25,000 nt of DNA from Chrysomallon squamiferum (taxonomy: Eukaryota; Mollusca; Gastropoda; Neomphalida; Peltospiridae): positions 2,608,242 through 2,633,241 of the forward strand of contig CM022674.1 of the NCBI GenBank assembly GCA_012295275.1. The letters are read 5' to 3'. Within the stretch, counting starts at the first letter, position 1, and each line of letters starts with the position of its first letter. The notes beneath the pieces were generated by a model. That model was not told where the DNA came from and made no database searches. It saw only the letters and a list, made by a program, of their open reading frames with translations. Made by a program: the position numbers and the translations under genes. Below are positions 11,072 through 20,467 of the stretch, in pieces.

Positions 11072-11259
11072 CAGGGTGGTCCAAAAGTAGGTGGACACTA
11101 TGTGGGTTAGGGTTAGAGTTATATTATTACAGTCGTGTTCATTATAACTATGGTATTTGTGCTATATAATTTAAAATTTTATAACTACAATTATTAAAAA
11201 TTTAATCTGATTTCTTTTTCTGTTGTCATTTACTGTCCACCTACTTTTGGACCATCCTA
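11072..11259. mobile_element. Mariner/Tc1-type MITE, 188 bp
   Basis: The terminal inverted repeats are 26 bases (11072-11097 and 11234-11259) and differ at two positions near the outer end: CAGGGTGGTCC at the left, and TAGGATGGTCC when the right end is read outward-in. TA flanks both sides (11070-11071 and 11260-11261), as expected for a Tc1/mariner target duplication. The element is far too short to code for a transposase and has no open frame, so it is a non-autonomous copy. The interior carries GGGTTAGGGTTAGAG, a telomere-like stretch. It sits in an intron of the NPHP4-like gene. Confidence 0.88.
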
Positions 11260-11372
11260 TATATAAAAATAATAATAATAATAATAATAAGTGCTATTAA
11301 ATTGAAACATTCTAGAAAAATATGCTCAAAACTGAAAATGTAAAAATAAACATTTTAAACACCCCACCCCCT

Positions 11373-11523
<151 letters not shown>

Positions 11524-12057
11524 GAAGAAATACACAATCTAGATTATAGTGCAATTATTACTATCAGATTTTTTATTTATTTCCTCTTAGACTCAGTCAC
11601 TATAGACGTTTTGTATAAATAATACTGTTGACATCGGATTTCAAGTTCAATTTTGCAGAAACTGAAAGTCTGGGAAATCACAAATGTAAACACCAGCCAT
11701 AAAATTTTACTGAAACATTAAACTTCAGTACATATAACAGCTATATATAGACAGGAATACAATAAAGTAATATACAATATACAAACTAAATAATTTTAAA
11801 GAACAATATATGGAAGAAAAATGTTGGCTAGGGTGGGATAAGTTTTTCTTTGTTTAGATTGTTTTTGGGTGCAACTGTAAAATTTACTCTTACCTTGATG
11901 GAAATGAGCTGAGAGAGGGTTGCCATGATCTTATAAAGCAACTCAGAATGACGTAATAGTAGCTTGATTAAGATTTCAAGTGGAAAATGGTGGTAGGTTA
12001 TTTTTTTTTTTGAGGGGTTGACATTTTTTAAAATTTGGTCTGTGAAATTGAGGGCAT

Positions 12058-12058
12058 C

Positions 12059-12091
<33 letters not shown>

Positions 12092-12092
12092 G
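12058..12092. repeat. (GT)n microsatellite
   Basis: Short GT repeat in the NPHP4-like intron. Confidence 0.9.
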
Positions 12093-12180
12093 ATAATATT
12101 TGTTTGTATACTGCTGTTTCACTCAACACATTTTTTTTTCTTCTAATTTACAGCTGATTACTGAGGTAATTATGTAACGA

Positions 12181-12290
12181 GATGAATGAATGAATGAATA
12201 AATAAATAAATAAATAAATGAATGAATGAAATAAATGAATGAATGAATGAATGAATGAATGAATGAATGAATGAAGGAATGAATGAATGT
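12181..12290. repeat. (GAAT)n / (AAAT)n tetranucleotide array
   Basis: GAATGAATGAAT units are interrupted by AAATAAAT units and one GAAG. Confidence 0.95.
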
Positions 12291-12902
12291 TTAATGACAC
12301 CCCAGCACAAAAAAGTATATCGGCTGCTGGGTATCAAACAAAGTTAAATATACTGAAAATGGTGAATATTTTCTATATAAAAATTCAAAATTCAAATTAG
12401 TCAAAACTCAGGGTAAAGTGCTGTGCAAAAGGTATCACAGTTTATTTAAATTATAATTTATGGTAAAATTCTGTAACTGTCAGAAATTTCAAAACAAGTT
12501 CAGGATGGAATTGAAATGATTCTATCACACCCATTTGACCAAATATATTTTTCCGATCCTACCTAAGATGATCGTACCATTATGATTATGAAGATTATAT
12601 CAATATAATATATGATGAATGTATAAACACTATAATTTACAATAATTAAATTAATATATATTTTATTATTAAATGTTTATCATGTGCATTGGATGTAGGA
12701 CACGCACTGAAATTATAAAACAAGATCAGCAAAATTAAACCTTTAAAATATTAAACTGGGAGGATAGTATTTCATTTATAATATACCGTAAATTGTGTAA
12801 TGGGCTAACAACATCATTATACAAACAGCAATTTAAGAATTTTCAACGTGCATAGGCTTGTGCACGTTTCGGCCACTGGTCAATATAAATGGTGTCACTT
12901 AC

Positions 12903-13052
12903 CGGAACATCGAGGGCATAGATGGATTTTAGATGGATGCATAAAGGGGTGCTAATATCATGAGCTGCATGTTCTCTTTCAAATGCCGGCGGAATATAGA
13001 CATTATTCTCAAAAAAGTCTCTCCAAGACCTTCCTGTCAGAACGCCCGCCAT
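12903..13052 (-). CDS. NPHP4: Nephrocystin-4-like, first coding exon
   Basis: This 150-base exon encodes 50 residues from ATG at 13052 (context AAAATGGCGGGC) to a phase-0 donor GATGTTCCG|GTAAGT. The peptide contains SWRDFFENNVYIPPAFERE and STPLCIHLKSIYALDVP. From memory, vertebrate NPHP4 also starts with a Trp, a short helix, then NV-x-(V/I)PP, a polar stretch and a hydrophobic strand. With the exon at 2104-2241 the order matches the extreme N-terminus of that protein, which supports this being the true start. CpGs cluster around the ATG against the AT-rich surroundings. The ATGGCGGGC box also resembles a YY1-type initiator element. Function, by family: assembly of the ciliary transition zone. 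Confidence depends on remembered homology and the consistent splice phases. Confidence 0.8.
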
Positions 13053-13136
13053 TTTGTCAACAAACCAAGCTCAAGTTCGGACCTAAAACGCGGACAGAGT
13101 ACAACATTTTATTTATTTGTATATTTATTTATTTTT

Positions 13137-13181
<45 letters not shown>

Positions 13182-13600
13182 AAAATAAAAAAATAAATAA
13201 AAATAAAAACTTGCATGAAATACAGGTGCATATGGAAACGAGATTGAAATGTATTCATTTAGAGATCAGTGTATTATTTGTAGTGTAAACAATATTTAAT
13301 AGAGCAGCCACTCCTACTACTACTGCTGCTGCTGTTCTGTATAATAGGTTAAGAAAAAAATTAAAAGAACTAAAATACGTGTAAGCAGTCGTCATCAGCA
13401 TCATCATTATTATTATTAGTTTATTGTTGTTGTTTTTCTTTCTTTTTTTAATTGTTGCTGTTGGTCTTGCTGCTGCTGCTATAGCTGTTGTTGAAGCAAG
13501 TAAAACGACCATTCATGTTACACCGCTTGTCAAATCTCTAAGCGACAGTTAAAAAATTAATAAAGAATTAATGGTATTTAAGGTTTTGATCGGTGCTTGC
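13053..13600. promoter_or_regulatory. Probable bidirectional promoter region, NPHP4-like (-) and integrase-derived gene (+)
   Basis: The minus-strand NPHP4 start (13052) and the candidate plus-strand first exon (ending 13653) face away from each other within about 600 bases. CpGs occur just above the NPHP4 ATG and again at about 13,500-13,650. Between them lie (ATA)n (about 13138-13205) and CTACTACTGCTGCTGCTG-like trinucleotides (about 13,312-13,335 and 13,450-13,500). No TATA box is convincing in such AT-rich DNA. The promoter role is inference from gene layout. Confidence 0.4.
13138..13208. repeat. (ATA)n / (AAAT)n microsatellite
   Basis: ATAATAATA array followed by AAATAAAT units, in the interval between divergent genes. 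Confidence 0.93.
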
Positions 13601-13653
13601 CGATATTAAGGATTGTCGATTCTCGTTGAACAGACGTAGTGTGAAATATTCAG
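13600..13653 (+). other. Candidate non-coding first exon of the 14485 gene
   Basis: A CpG-containing stretch ends in AAATATTCAG|GTATGT, a good splice donor at 13654. The acceptor TTATTTTCAG at 14457 precedes the coding exon, so a 5'-UTR intron of about 0.8 kb (13654-14457) is plausible. The left boundary is a guess. Confidence 0.4.
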
Positions 13654-14457
13654 GTATGTTTAAAATGTTGTCGGCGTTACATTTCCTGGCTTTAAACAGT
13701 ATGAATTGTTAAAAAGTGATAAATTTCTATGATATAAAATAAATGAATAAATTAAATTCGGGTGTGTTTTGAAATACTACGTTAAAATATTTTTAATTTT
13801 TGGAGGGAGCTTTTTCCGGAATTTAGACACAGAAAAGAATTTACGAAACGAAATGAAATGAAGAGAAATTTTCTCATTGAATATGATAAAATAAGTATGA
13901 CATCTACTAACTTATTTATTTATTTACTTCAGTATGTTTGACGTTGTTTTAAATAAAGGAGATATATTTGTTTTCTCTTATGACTTTGTGTACATTTTGA
14001 ATAATCATTTTAAATAAGTCTTCGTCACGTTGGTGATGAGAATCAGTCATGGAATTGCTGGATAATATTAACACAATAACAGTCATTAATAAGGCTTATT
14101 TTAATTTTTATTAAATTTCTTATCATCACATGATGAATAACTCGGCATGTATATGTTCTTGAGGTTTTATTAATGCCTGAGCCAAGAATTTTGAAGATTA
14201 AACATGTTTTGTGTACATTCTGTTCACAACAAGTTACATTATTACAATTCATAATCAAGATATATTATTCTTTTACAATGACAGTCAAAATAATTTCATG
14301 TTCAGAAAATAATATAAGTGTTCATTATTCTTGTATATTTCTGTTTAGCACTGTTATGAATTACGAAAAGAAAGAAAATGTATTTATGTTCACACATTTT
14401 TAGTCAATATGCAGATGTTTAATTATAATTTAAAATGATTATTATTATTATTTTCAG
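13654..14457 (+). other. Candidate 5'-UTR intron
   Basis: It runs from GTATGT to ATTATTTTCAG. Small open frames on both strands (14043-14403) have no recognisable content. Nothing else is seen. Confidence 0.4.
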
Positions 14458-14462
14458 ATCAG

Positions 14463-14498
14463 ATGATATTAGAATTTAAGAATTATGGAAGGCAATGA
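14463..14498 (+). promoter_or_regulatory. Overlapping upstream ORF of the first integrase-derived gene
   Basis: Five bases after the acceptor at 14457 an ATG opens an 11-codon frame that ends with TGA at 14496-14498, overlapping the main start at 14485 in another frame. It could lower translation of the main frame or be bypassed by leaky scanning. Confidence 0.45.
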
Positions 14499-15542
14499 AC
14501 ATATGGAACACATGAAGGAGTTTTTCTTGAGAAGGTGTGAAAGTGATCAATCGGTCGTCATTGGCCCTGAACGATATCGGAAAATTGTTGACGTTCTGCT
14601 GGGTGTAAAAGCACCAACTCCTTCTTTCAAATTCTGGTTGAAGAAAAATGATTTCCAGCTAATCGACATCCCTAGCACTAATGAGACAAATGTTCTTGTG
14701 GCTCCTGGGAAGAATAATTCTGACAGTCATGAAAAGAGATACGTGAGAGTACTTAAACTCGAAGATGTGTACCCAGCAGTATCAAACATACATATGAATG
14801 AACAAAACCATGGTGGCTCTAAAAAATGTTTTGAAGCTGCCAGTAAACTGTTCTATAGGCTACCACGTTCATATATCGAAGAATTTGTAAGGACTTGTCC
14901 GACATGTTTTCACAGGAAGAAGAGGATTGATCCAATATATGTAAACATGATAACAGAAAAAAATAATCGGAAGGGTATTTTTGATAAAATAAAAGTCAAC
15001 ACAATCAACATTGGTAGCGTATCGACCGCAGGTTATACACACGTAGGAATGGTCGAAGAACAGCACTCTAAATTCATCGTTCTCTTTCCATTAAAGACAA
15101 ACACAGCGGCAGATGTGGCCAAATCATTTAGTCATCATTACCTTGCAATCTTCGGCCCTCCTAAATCATTTATCAGTGACAATGGACAACAGTTTATGGA
15201 CCAGGTCCTGCATGAACTGCTACACACTTGGAATGGAATTCCTCTGACGTTAATGAACGAAACATTGCCTCATATCCCACCAGAGGATGTATCTGATAGA
15301 TGTAATATAATTTTAGACACGCTCACAAATCTGATATCGGAGAAGGGAGAAAACTCTTGTGCTTGGCATGACTGGCTGCCTGACATTGCACTGAGATTAA
15401 ATATGACGCAGAATGAATTTCGAAGGTCCCCGTTCAGTATTATGTTCGGCCATAATGCCTATGTTGGTGAATACAACAGTAATGTCATAATAAAAGCCAT
15501 AGATGACCAAACAGAAAATGAAAGTGTGCCTATAAATAATGA
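14485..15542 (+). CDS. KRBA2-like integrase-derived protein, copy 1, exon 1
   Basis: The start is ATG at 14485, with an in-frame TAG at 14470 just above it. The exon encodes 352 residues plus two bases of the next codon and ends at GA|GTAAGT. Domains: a conserved N-terminal part (about 28-100, with GPERYRKIVDVL and FKFWLKK); an H2C2 zinc-binding motif (H103, H109, C138, C141); an rve integrase core (about 165-285) with FGPPKSFISDNGQQFMDQ around D232; and a conserved end WLPDIALRLN..RRSPF.IMFG (297-322). This order is that of KRBA2-type proteins derived from Ty3/GINGER-like integrases. By alignment with the family, the first catalytic Asp is N172 and the third acidic residue is D271 instead of Glu, so strand transfer is probably lost. 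The likely role is a nuclear DNA- or protein-binding function. The tandem paralog lies at 18923. No transposon ends, LTR or reverse transcriptase flank it. Confidence 0.88.
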
Positions 15543-16263
15543 GTAAGTTTTTATTTCTGATATGTTTTGTTTTAAAACAGCAGATCTTAGAATTTAATTA
15601 GTCATAAATAGGAATAAATAAAAATGATGTCTGATATTGAATATCCACAGTATATTCACTAAGTGGAGTTAGTAATGTTCTTTAATTGCAACCTCATGGG
15701 GTAACATATTGAGAAAATATTAAAGGCAACTATTTATTATTTTTATTTTTTATTTATTTTCTTTGTTTCTAACAAAAAAGGTATTATAAAGCATTTAACT
15801 TGGAAACCATTGTTTATGGGACTAATGTCCTGCAATAGTCACATTCAGTGTATTTTGTTTCAATTCTATTATAAACTAGTATAATTATGTACTGTTTTAA
15901 CTTTTAAAAGTGGTCAGTGTTTTTATTTGTTTTTCTTGTTATCTTAACTTTTTAATGAGAGATTTTGTTACTATAATTTACATAATACTTTGGTTGAATC
16001 TGAGATTTATTTTAAATAATTTGACTTCATGATAGTGTATTTGTTCATTATTTCTTTTTCTTCATCTGATAATTTCTGTTATGTATATATTTTGTGTTTG
16101 TGTGTGTGTGTCTAGCATATATATGTAGTGTTTGATGAAGAAGATGGTTATATATTTATTATTAATCAAGGAATACAATGGTTATTTATTTTGTATGAAT
16201 TCAAAGATATAATTCTTCATCACCAGTTGATTTCTTTTATTAACATTATATTTTGTATTGCAG
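15543..16263 (+). other. Phase-2 intron of copy 1
   Basis: Donor GTAAGT and acceptor TTTTGTATTGCAG join GA to A, restoring a Glu codon and an open frame. The content is AT-rich with a short GT repeat near 16,096. No other feature is seen. Confidence 0.85.
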
Positions 16264-16882
16264 ACAACAGAATGATTTCGACTTGAATCATAAACATCTT
16301 GCGGACATGTCGTACACCACAAGTTTTGTTCTCGACCAATCGTCTTGCAATTCGGTGACTTCGTCAGATTCCCTCTTAACAAGTGCATGTTTGGAAAAAC
16401 GTACCTCAAAACGCAAACACGAACAAGACACTAACAACAAATCGCAAGAAGAAAGTCCGTCCAAGAAACTTGTTCAGAGTCTGCTTCCTGTGATGCGAAA
16501 TCTTAGAAAGAAAAAGAAGAAGAAGAAGAAGAAAAAACAGCCGAAAGCAATGACCCTTGCTGGCTGTACGGACAGAGTGGTTGTCAAGGCAACGACCAGC
16601 ACAGCCATGAAGGCTTTAGAAATGTCAAAGTTGGGAATAATCGAAGCAGCATCGCCTGATGTGCGACGTGCCAAATCAAAAATAAACAAAGACACTGAGC
16701 CTGAATCGGACCAGAGTTCCTCGTCCAGTGAGGAGTCCTCTTCTGAGGAGGAACAAGATGTAATAAGTCTCCTTAGTAAAGAAATAGGAGAAAAAACAAA
16801 AATGGACATTCTGAAAACTGTCATGACATCTTTGGCAGTAGTGCAGAAAAAGAAAAGGAAGAAGAAAAAAGCTAGAACTTGA
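16264..16882 (+). CDS. KRBA2-like integrase-derived protein, copy 1, exon 2 (C-terminal tail)
   Basis: It continues the frame of 14485-15542 to TGA at 16880, giving a 558-residue protein. The tail is not integrase: a Ser/Thr-rich start, a lysine run at about 434-444, a basic-neutral middle, an acidic SSSSSEESSSEEE patch (504-516, typical of casein kinase 2 targets), a helix-like segment DVISLLSKEIG..KMDILKTVMTSL (518-545), and a terminal KKKRKKKK (548-555) that would serve as a nuclear localisation signal. The acidic patch, helix and basic end recur in copy 2 although the rest of the exon has diverged, so they are likely under selection. I recognise no named domain. The splice join is well supported; the function is unknown. 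Confidence 0.85.
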
Positions 16883-16966
16883 CAGTTATTGTTATTTTGT
16901 GAATCACGAGTGCATTAAAATAGGAATTTTTTTGGATTCCTATGTGATATTCATCATATTATATGA

Positions 16967-16972
16967 AATAAA
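16967..16972 (+). terminator. Polyadenylation signal of copy 1
   Basis: AATAAA lies 85 bases after the stop codon and is followed by T/GT-rich sequence (TTGTTTGTTTT, then TATGTTTTATTG). Confidence 0.7.
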
Positions 16973-17084
16973 AGCAATTGTTTGTTTTAATTATTAAAGT
17001 GTCAAGTATGTTTTATTGTTTTCTATCAATGTAAAATGGAATATAGTCAAATATATTTGAATAAGGAGTGGTTTCCAAGACTTT

Positions 17085-17160
17085 AATTTTATTATTATTA
17101 TTGTTATTATTGTTATTGTTATTGTTATTGTTATTGTTATTTTATTTATTGTTGTTGTTT
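17085..17160. repeat. (TTATTG)n simple repeat
   Basis: TTATTATTG, then TTATTG units repeated, in the 3' flank of copy 1. Confidence 0.85.
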
Positions 17161-18186
17161 TTGTTTATTGACTTATTTTATTTTATTTTTTAACAAAAAT
17201 GAATTTAAAATACACTTTGAAAGAATGTATTGAGATTTAAAGCAAGATGGGTTTTTTTCATTATAAAATATCATAATCTCTCATTTTCAGTTAGCTGCAA
17301 GGTGTTTTACATGACAAATAACTAGTAAGTAATACGGTACAACAGTGGGGATTTAATGTGAACAAAAATTAGTTCTCCATTTGGGTGGATTTATGTCATA
17401 GCCATCTTTCGTATCATTTATGTATACATTTACAAACTTGTTTTTAATCCATAACCTACTTGAAGTAGTTGATATCCATTTATTTGGTTTCTTTGCAGTC
17501 CATTGCGGTATTTAGATGGGACTGTTTTTTTATAATGATTAGTTCAGGCGAGACTAATAGTTAATCCGGTAAGTTTTATCAAAGACAAAGATGATTTCAA
17601 ATGAATGTCATTTCATAATTATATTTAAAAAATAAAAGTGTTATTATGTATTCGAAAACGATTACAAATTTCAACTTTTCTTTAAGTTTAAAATACTTGT
17701 ACTGTCAAAATACTAGTGTGGGCGTCCCGTTTTAAAACGGTCCAAACATTTGATCTAAAATGTAGGACAAAAATGCGGATGTGAATCTCAAAAGCGAATA
17801 TTACAAACAAATGAATACTATTAATTATTGACCTAAAGTAATAAAATTATTCAGGACAATATATATTATTACGAACGCATCATATGATTTAAATATAACG
17901 AACTGTAACGTAGTAGGACAGTTGATTTTGACAGTTCGTACGAGTATTCCTATTCGGTGCGCCCTGTGTATAAATTCAGGTCATGGTAAAATGGAATAAT
18001 ACCAGCTAAACATTATGATTAAAATGTTTTGAGATGTTTAAAAAAATATAAATAAATAAAAATGTTAATAATTATCGGCGATTCCAATTTTTTTTTAATT
18101 TTTAATTTTTTTAATTTATAAATAAAACTTAAAGTGAAATACGAACAATAAAAGTAATAAAAAATTATTAAATTTGTGATAACATT

Positions 18187-18187
<1 letters not shown>

Positions 18188-18238
<51 letters not shown>

Positions 18239-18239
18239 T
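18188..18239. repeat. (ATA)n microsatellite
   Basis: Pure AAT trinucleotide array of about 17 units; the poly-Ile and poly-Leu frames over it are artefacts. Confidence 0.95.
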
Positions 18240-18872
18240 TTGAACATACGAATAACAAGAAATAATAAAAGAAAAATGTAGAAGTGTTAAAAAAACTAAT
18301 TTAGCTATTACAGAAGAAAATTCTACATTGCAGTGCTTGTGATGGATTAGACTAGGTTGTTGATCCACATTTCAACCAGTGCACCATTTCTAAATCAATA
18401 TTTTGACTTAAAATAACCACTGTCTGTTTGTAGGTCAGTTTAAAATTCCCTTAATGCTAAACTGAGAGTTGCCCCTAAATAAGTTATATACAAATATTTA
18501 TCCATAGCAGCTGTTGTTCAGCTTAAAAAAAAAGAGATGAACACCAAAGTTTTATCTGAAATTACTAAATGTTCTTTGAGCATTTCTATTGAATATTATA
18601 AGTTACTTGGTATTATGTAGAAATATAATGTGAGATTATTCATTACATTTTTGAAATATTAACTGATACAAGTTATGCACAAATTCAACTTAAATCTCAA
18701 CCAATTTTATTCTTTACATCTTGAAATATCAATTAACATTGCAACACAGTCAGAATTTCTGCTTAAATATCAACTGATTTTATTCACTGCAGGTACCAAA
18801 ATATTAATTGAAATACTAATAGTTTATTACCAACCTGATCTGTGTTTTGCAGATTGAAACTGGTTATCTCGA

Positions 18873-18902
18873 ATGAGAACAACGAGGAAAAATAAAGGGT
18901 AA
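18873..18902 (+). promoter_or_regulatory. Short upstream ORF of copy 2
   Basis: After the acceptor at 18852, an ATG opens a nine-codon frame ending in TAA at 18900-18902, 20 bases before the main ATG and out of frame with it. Confidence 0.4.
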
Positions 18903-18922
18903 AGAAACACAAGAGCAGAAGT

Positions 18923-19974
18923 ATGGATAACCAGATGCACAGCAAACACATGGAAAGGTGTCTATTGAGAATCTGTAAAGGCGACACAACTGTGCTTATT
19001 AGTCCTGAGCGCTACAGGAAAATTGTTGATGTTTTGTCAGGAAAGTGGATTCCAGACAGCTCTTTTAAATTCTGGTTGAATAAGAAAAAATTCCAGCTGA
19101 TAGACAATCCCAGTACAAACGAAACGGACATTTTGGTAGCACCAGGTAAAATAAGCGAGGAAGCAGATGAAATCGGGTACGTGAGAGTTCTCAGATTCGA
19201 AGAAATATATCCAGCCATCTGGGAGATCCATGCCAACGAACAAGATCATGCTGGCTACAGGAAATGTTTCCAAAGAGCGAACAGTCTGTACTACAGGATT
19301 CCGAGATCATACATTCAAGAATTCATCAGGTCGTGTCCTGTTTGCCTCCACAACAGAAAACATCTCGAGTCACGTTCCACTTCGTTTCTGGACAAAGATT
19401 TTCAACCAGTTGTTCTGGAGAAGCTAAAGCTCAACATTCTTAACATCAGCTGTGTTTCATCAGAAGGATACACTCATGTTGGAATGGTTGAAGATATGTA
19501 TTCAAAATTCATAGTTCTCTTTCCATTAAAGAGTGCAAACCCAAAAGATGTTGCCCATTCCTTTTGCCAGTATTATCTAGGCATATTTGGACCCCCGACG
19601 TCATTCTTGAGTGACAGTGGACATGAGTTCATGGACCAAGTGTTAAACGAGTTGTCAGGTGTTTGGAGTGGGTTTCCACTGAAACTACAAAATGAAACTC
19701 CTCATGAGATTGCTATGGAGGAGGTATCACAAAGAAGTAACATAGTGACAGAAACTCTGAATATTCTGATCTCAGAACAGAATAATGGAGAGTGTGCATG
19801 GCATAACTGGCTCCCAGATATTGCCTTGCGACTGAACGCAACACAGAGTGAATTGAGACGATCTCCTTACACTATAATGTTTGGAACTGATGTTCAGTAT
19901 GGAAATTATGGATCCAATATCATTAACAAATGCAGTGAGGAAACCAGCACTGATAGTTTCATTAATAAAACAGA
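18923..19974 (+). CDS. KRBA2-like integrase-derived protein, copy 2, exon 1
   Basis: ATG at 18923 has an in-frame TAA 30 bases above it. The exon encodes 350 residues plus two bases and stops at GA|GTAAGT, exactly where copy 1 does. It aligns with copy 1 along its whole length with hardly any gaps, and more than half the residues are identical by eye. H103, H109, C138 and C141 form the H2C2 motif. The rve core keeps FGPPTSFLSDSGHEF around D231. Aligned to the family, the first catalytic position is N171 and the third is Q270, so the site is probably dead, with a different third residue from copy 1. Copy 2 therefore arose by tandem gene duplication after the shared intron was gained, and not by independent insertion. 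The likely role is nuclear binding; the substrate is unknown. Confidence 0.87.
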
Positions 19975-20013
19975 GTAAGTTTCCAAATTCATTTGTTTTT
20001 ATGCTTATAGTCC

Positions 20014-20076
<63 letters not shown>

Positions 20077-20467
20077 ATTCATTCATTCATTCATTCACTT
20101 TCATTCTCTCATACGACATCATTCTTTTTCACAATATTTATTTCTTGTACAATTTTTTAAAAAAAAAATTTGCACCTTTCATAGTCAATTGATTGTCTTT
20201 TTTCAGAATATACAATCATCAACAGTTATGATATTACTATTATTCATATAATTTTTTTTTTCTTTGTTATTGATTGTTATCTTTTTCTTCATTATTAACA
20301 TGACTTTTCGTAGATCTTGGGACAGAGGTAAAGAGTACATCTATATTAGCTGTGCAGTTTTATCAACTGTGTAATCAGGTATAAAAGTTGAAGACGGTCA
20401 GACATGACTGATGAATTAATAACAAGCAATATGTATAAAAACTGTTTATGATTATTATTTCTTTCAG
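19975..20467 (+). other. Phase-2 intron of copy 2
   Basis: It runs from GTAAGT to ATTTCTTTCAG and occupies the same position and phase as in copy 1. It contains (CT)n (about 20018-20073) and a short (ATTC)n. Antisense open frames across the acceptor side are shadows. Confidence 0.85.
20018..20098. repeat. (CT)n followed by (ATTC)n
   Basis: About 28 CT units, then several ATTC units, within the copy 2 intron. Confidence 0.95.

Larger units (their letters stand above)
16983..18852 (+). other. Intergenic region and candidate 5' end of copy 2
   Basis: It contains a TTATTG-type repeat (about 17085-17160), then a stretch richer in CpG (about 17,640-17,980) with the palindrome CCGTTTTAAAACGG (17727-17740), and (ATA)n at 18188-18239. 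Two possible splice donors, TCCG|GTAAGT at 17569 and AATTCAG|GTCATG near 17,980, could end a non-coding first exon. An acceptor TGTGTTTTGCAG at 18852 precedes the coding exon. I cannot choose between the donors. Confidence 0.4.

Noticed and set aside
13255-13512. 85-residue minus-strand frame with Ala and Thr runs
   Set aside because: It arises from GCT/GTT-type trinucleotide repeats, and nothing in it resembles a protein domain.
14043-14403. Two opposite short frames before the integrase-derived gene
   Set aside because: They lie in the presumed 5'-UTR intron, have AT-rich codons and show no similarity to any family I know.
16474-16824. 116-residue antisense frame
   Set aside because: Shadow of the Ser/Glu/Lys-rich sense exon.
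14485-19978. Active retrotransposon or endogenous retrovirus
   Set aside because: No reverse transcriptase, RNase H, protease, LTR or primer-binding site. The genes have introns and altered catalytic residues.
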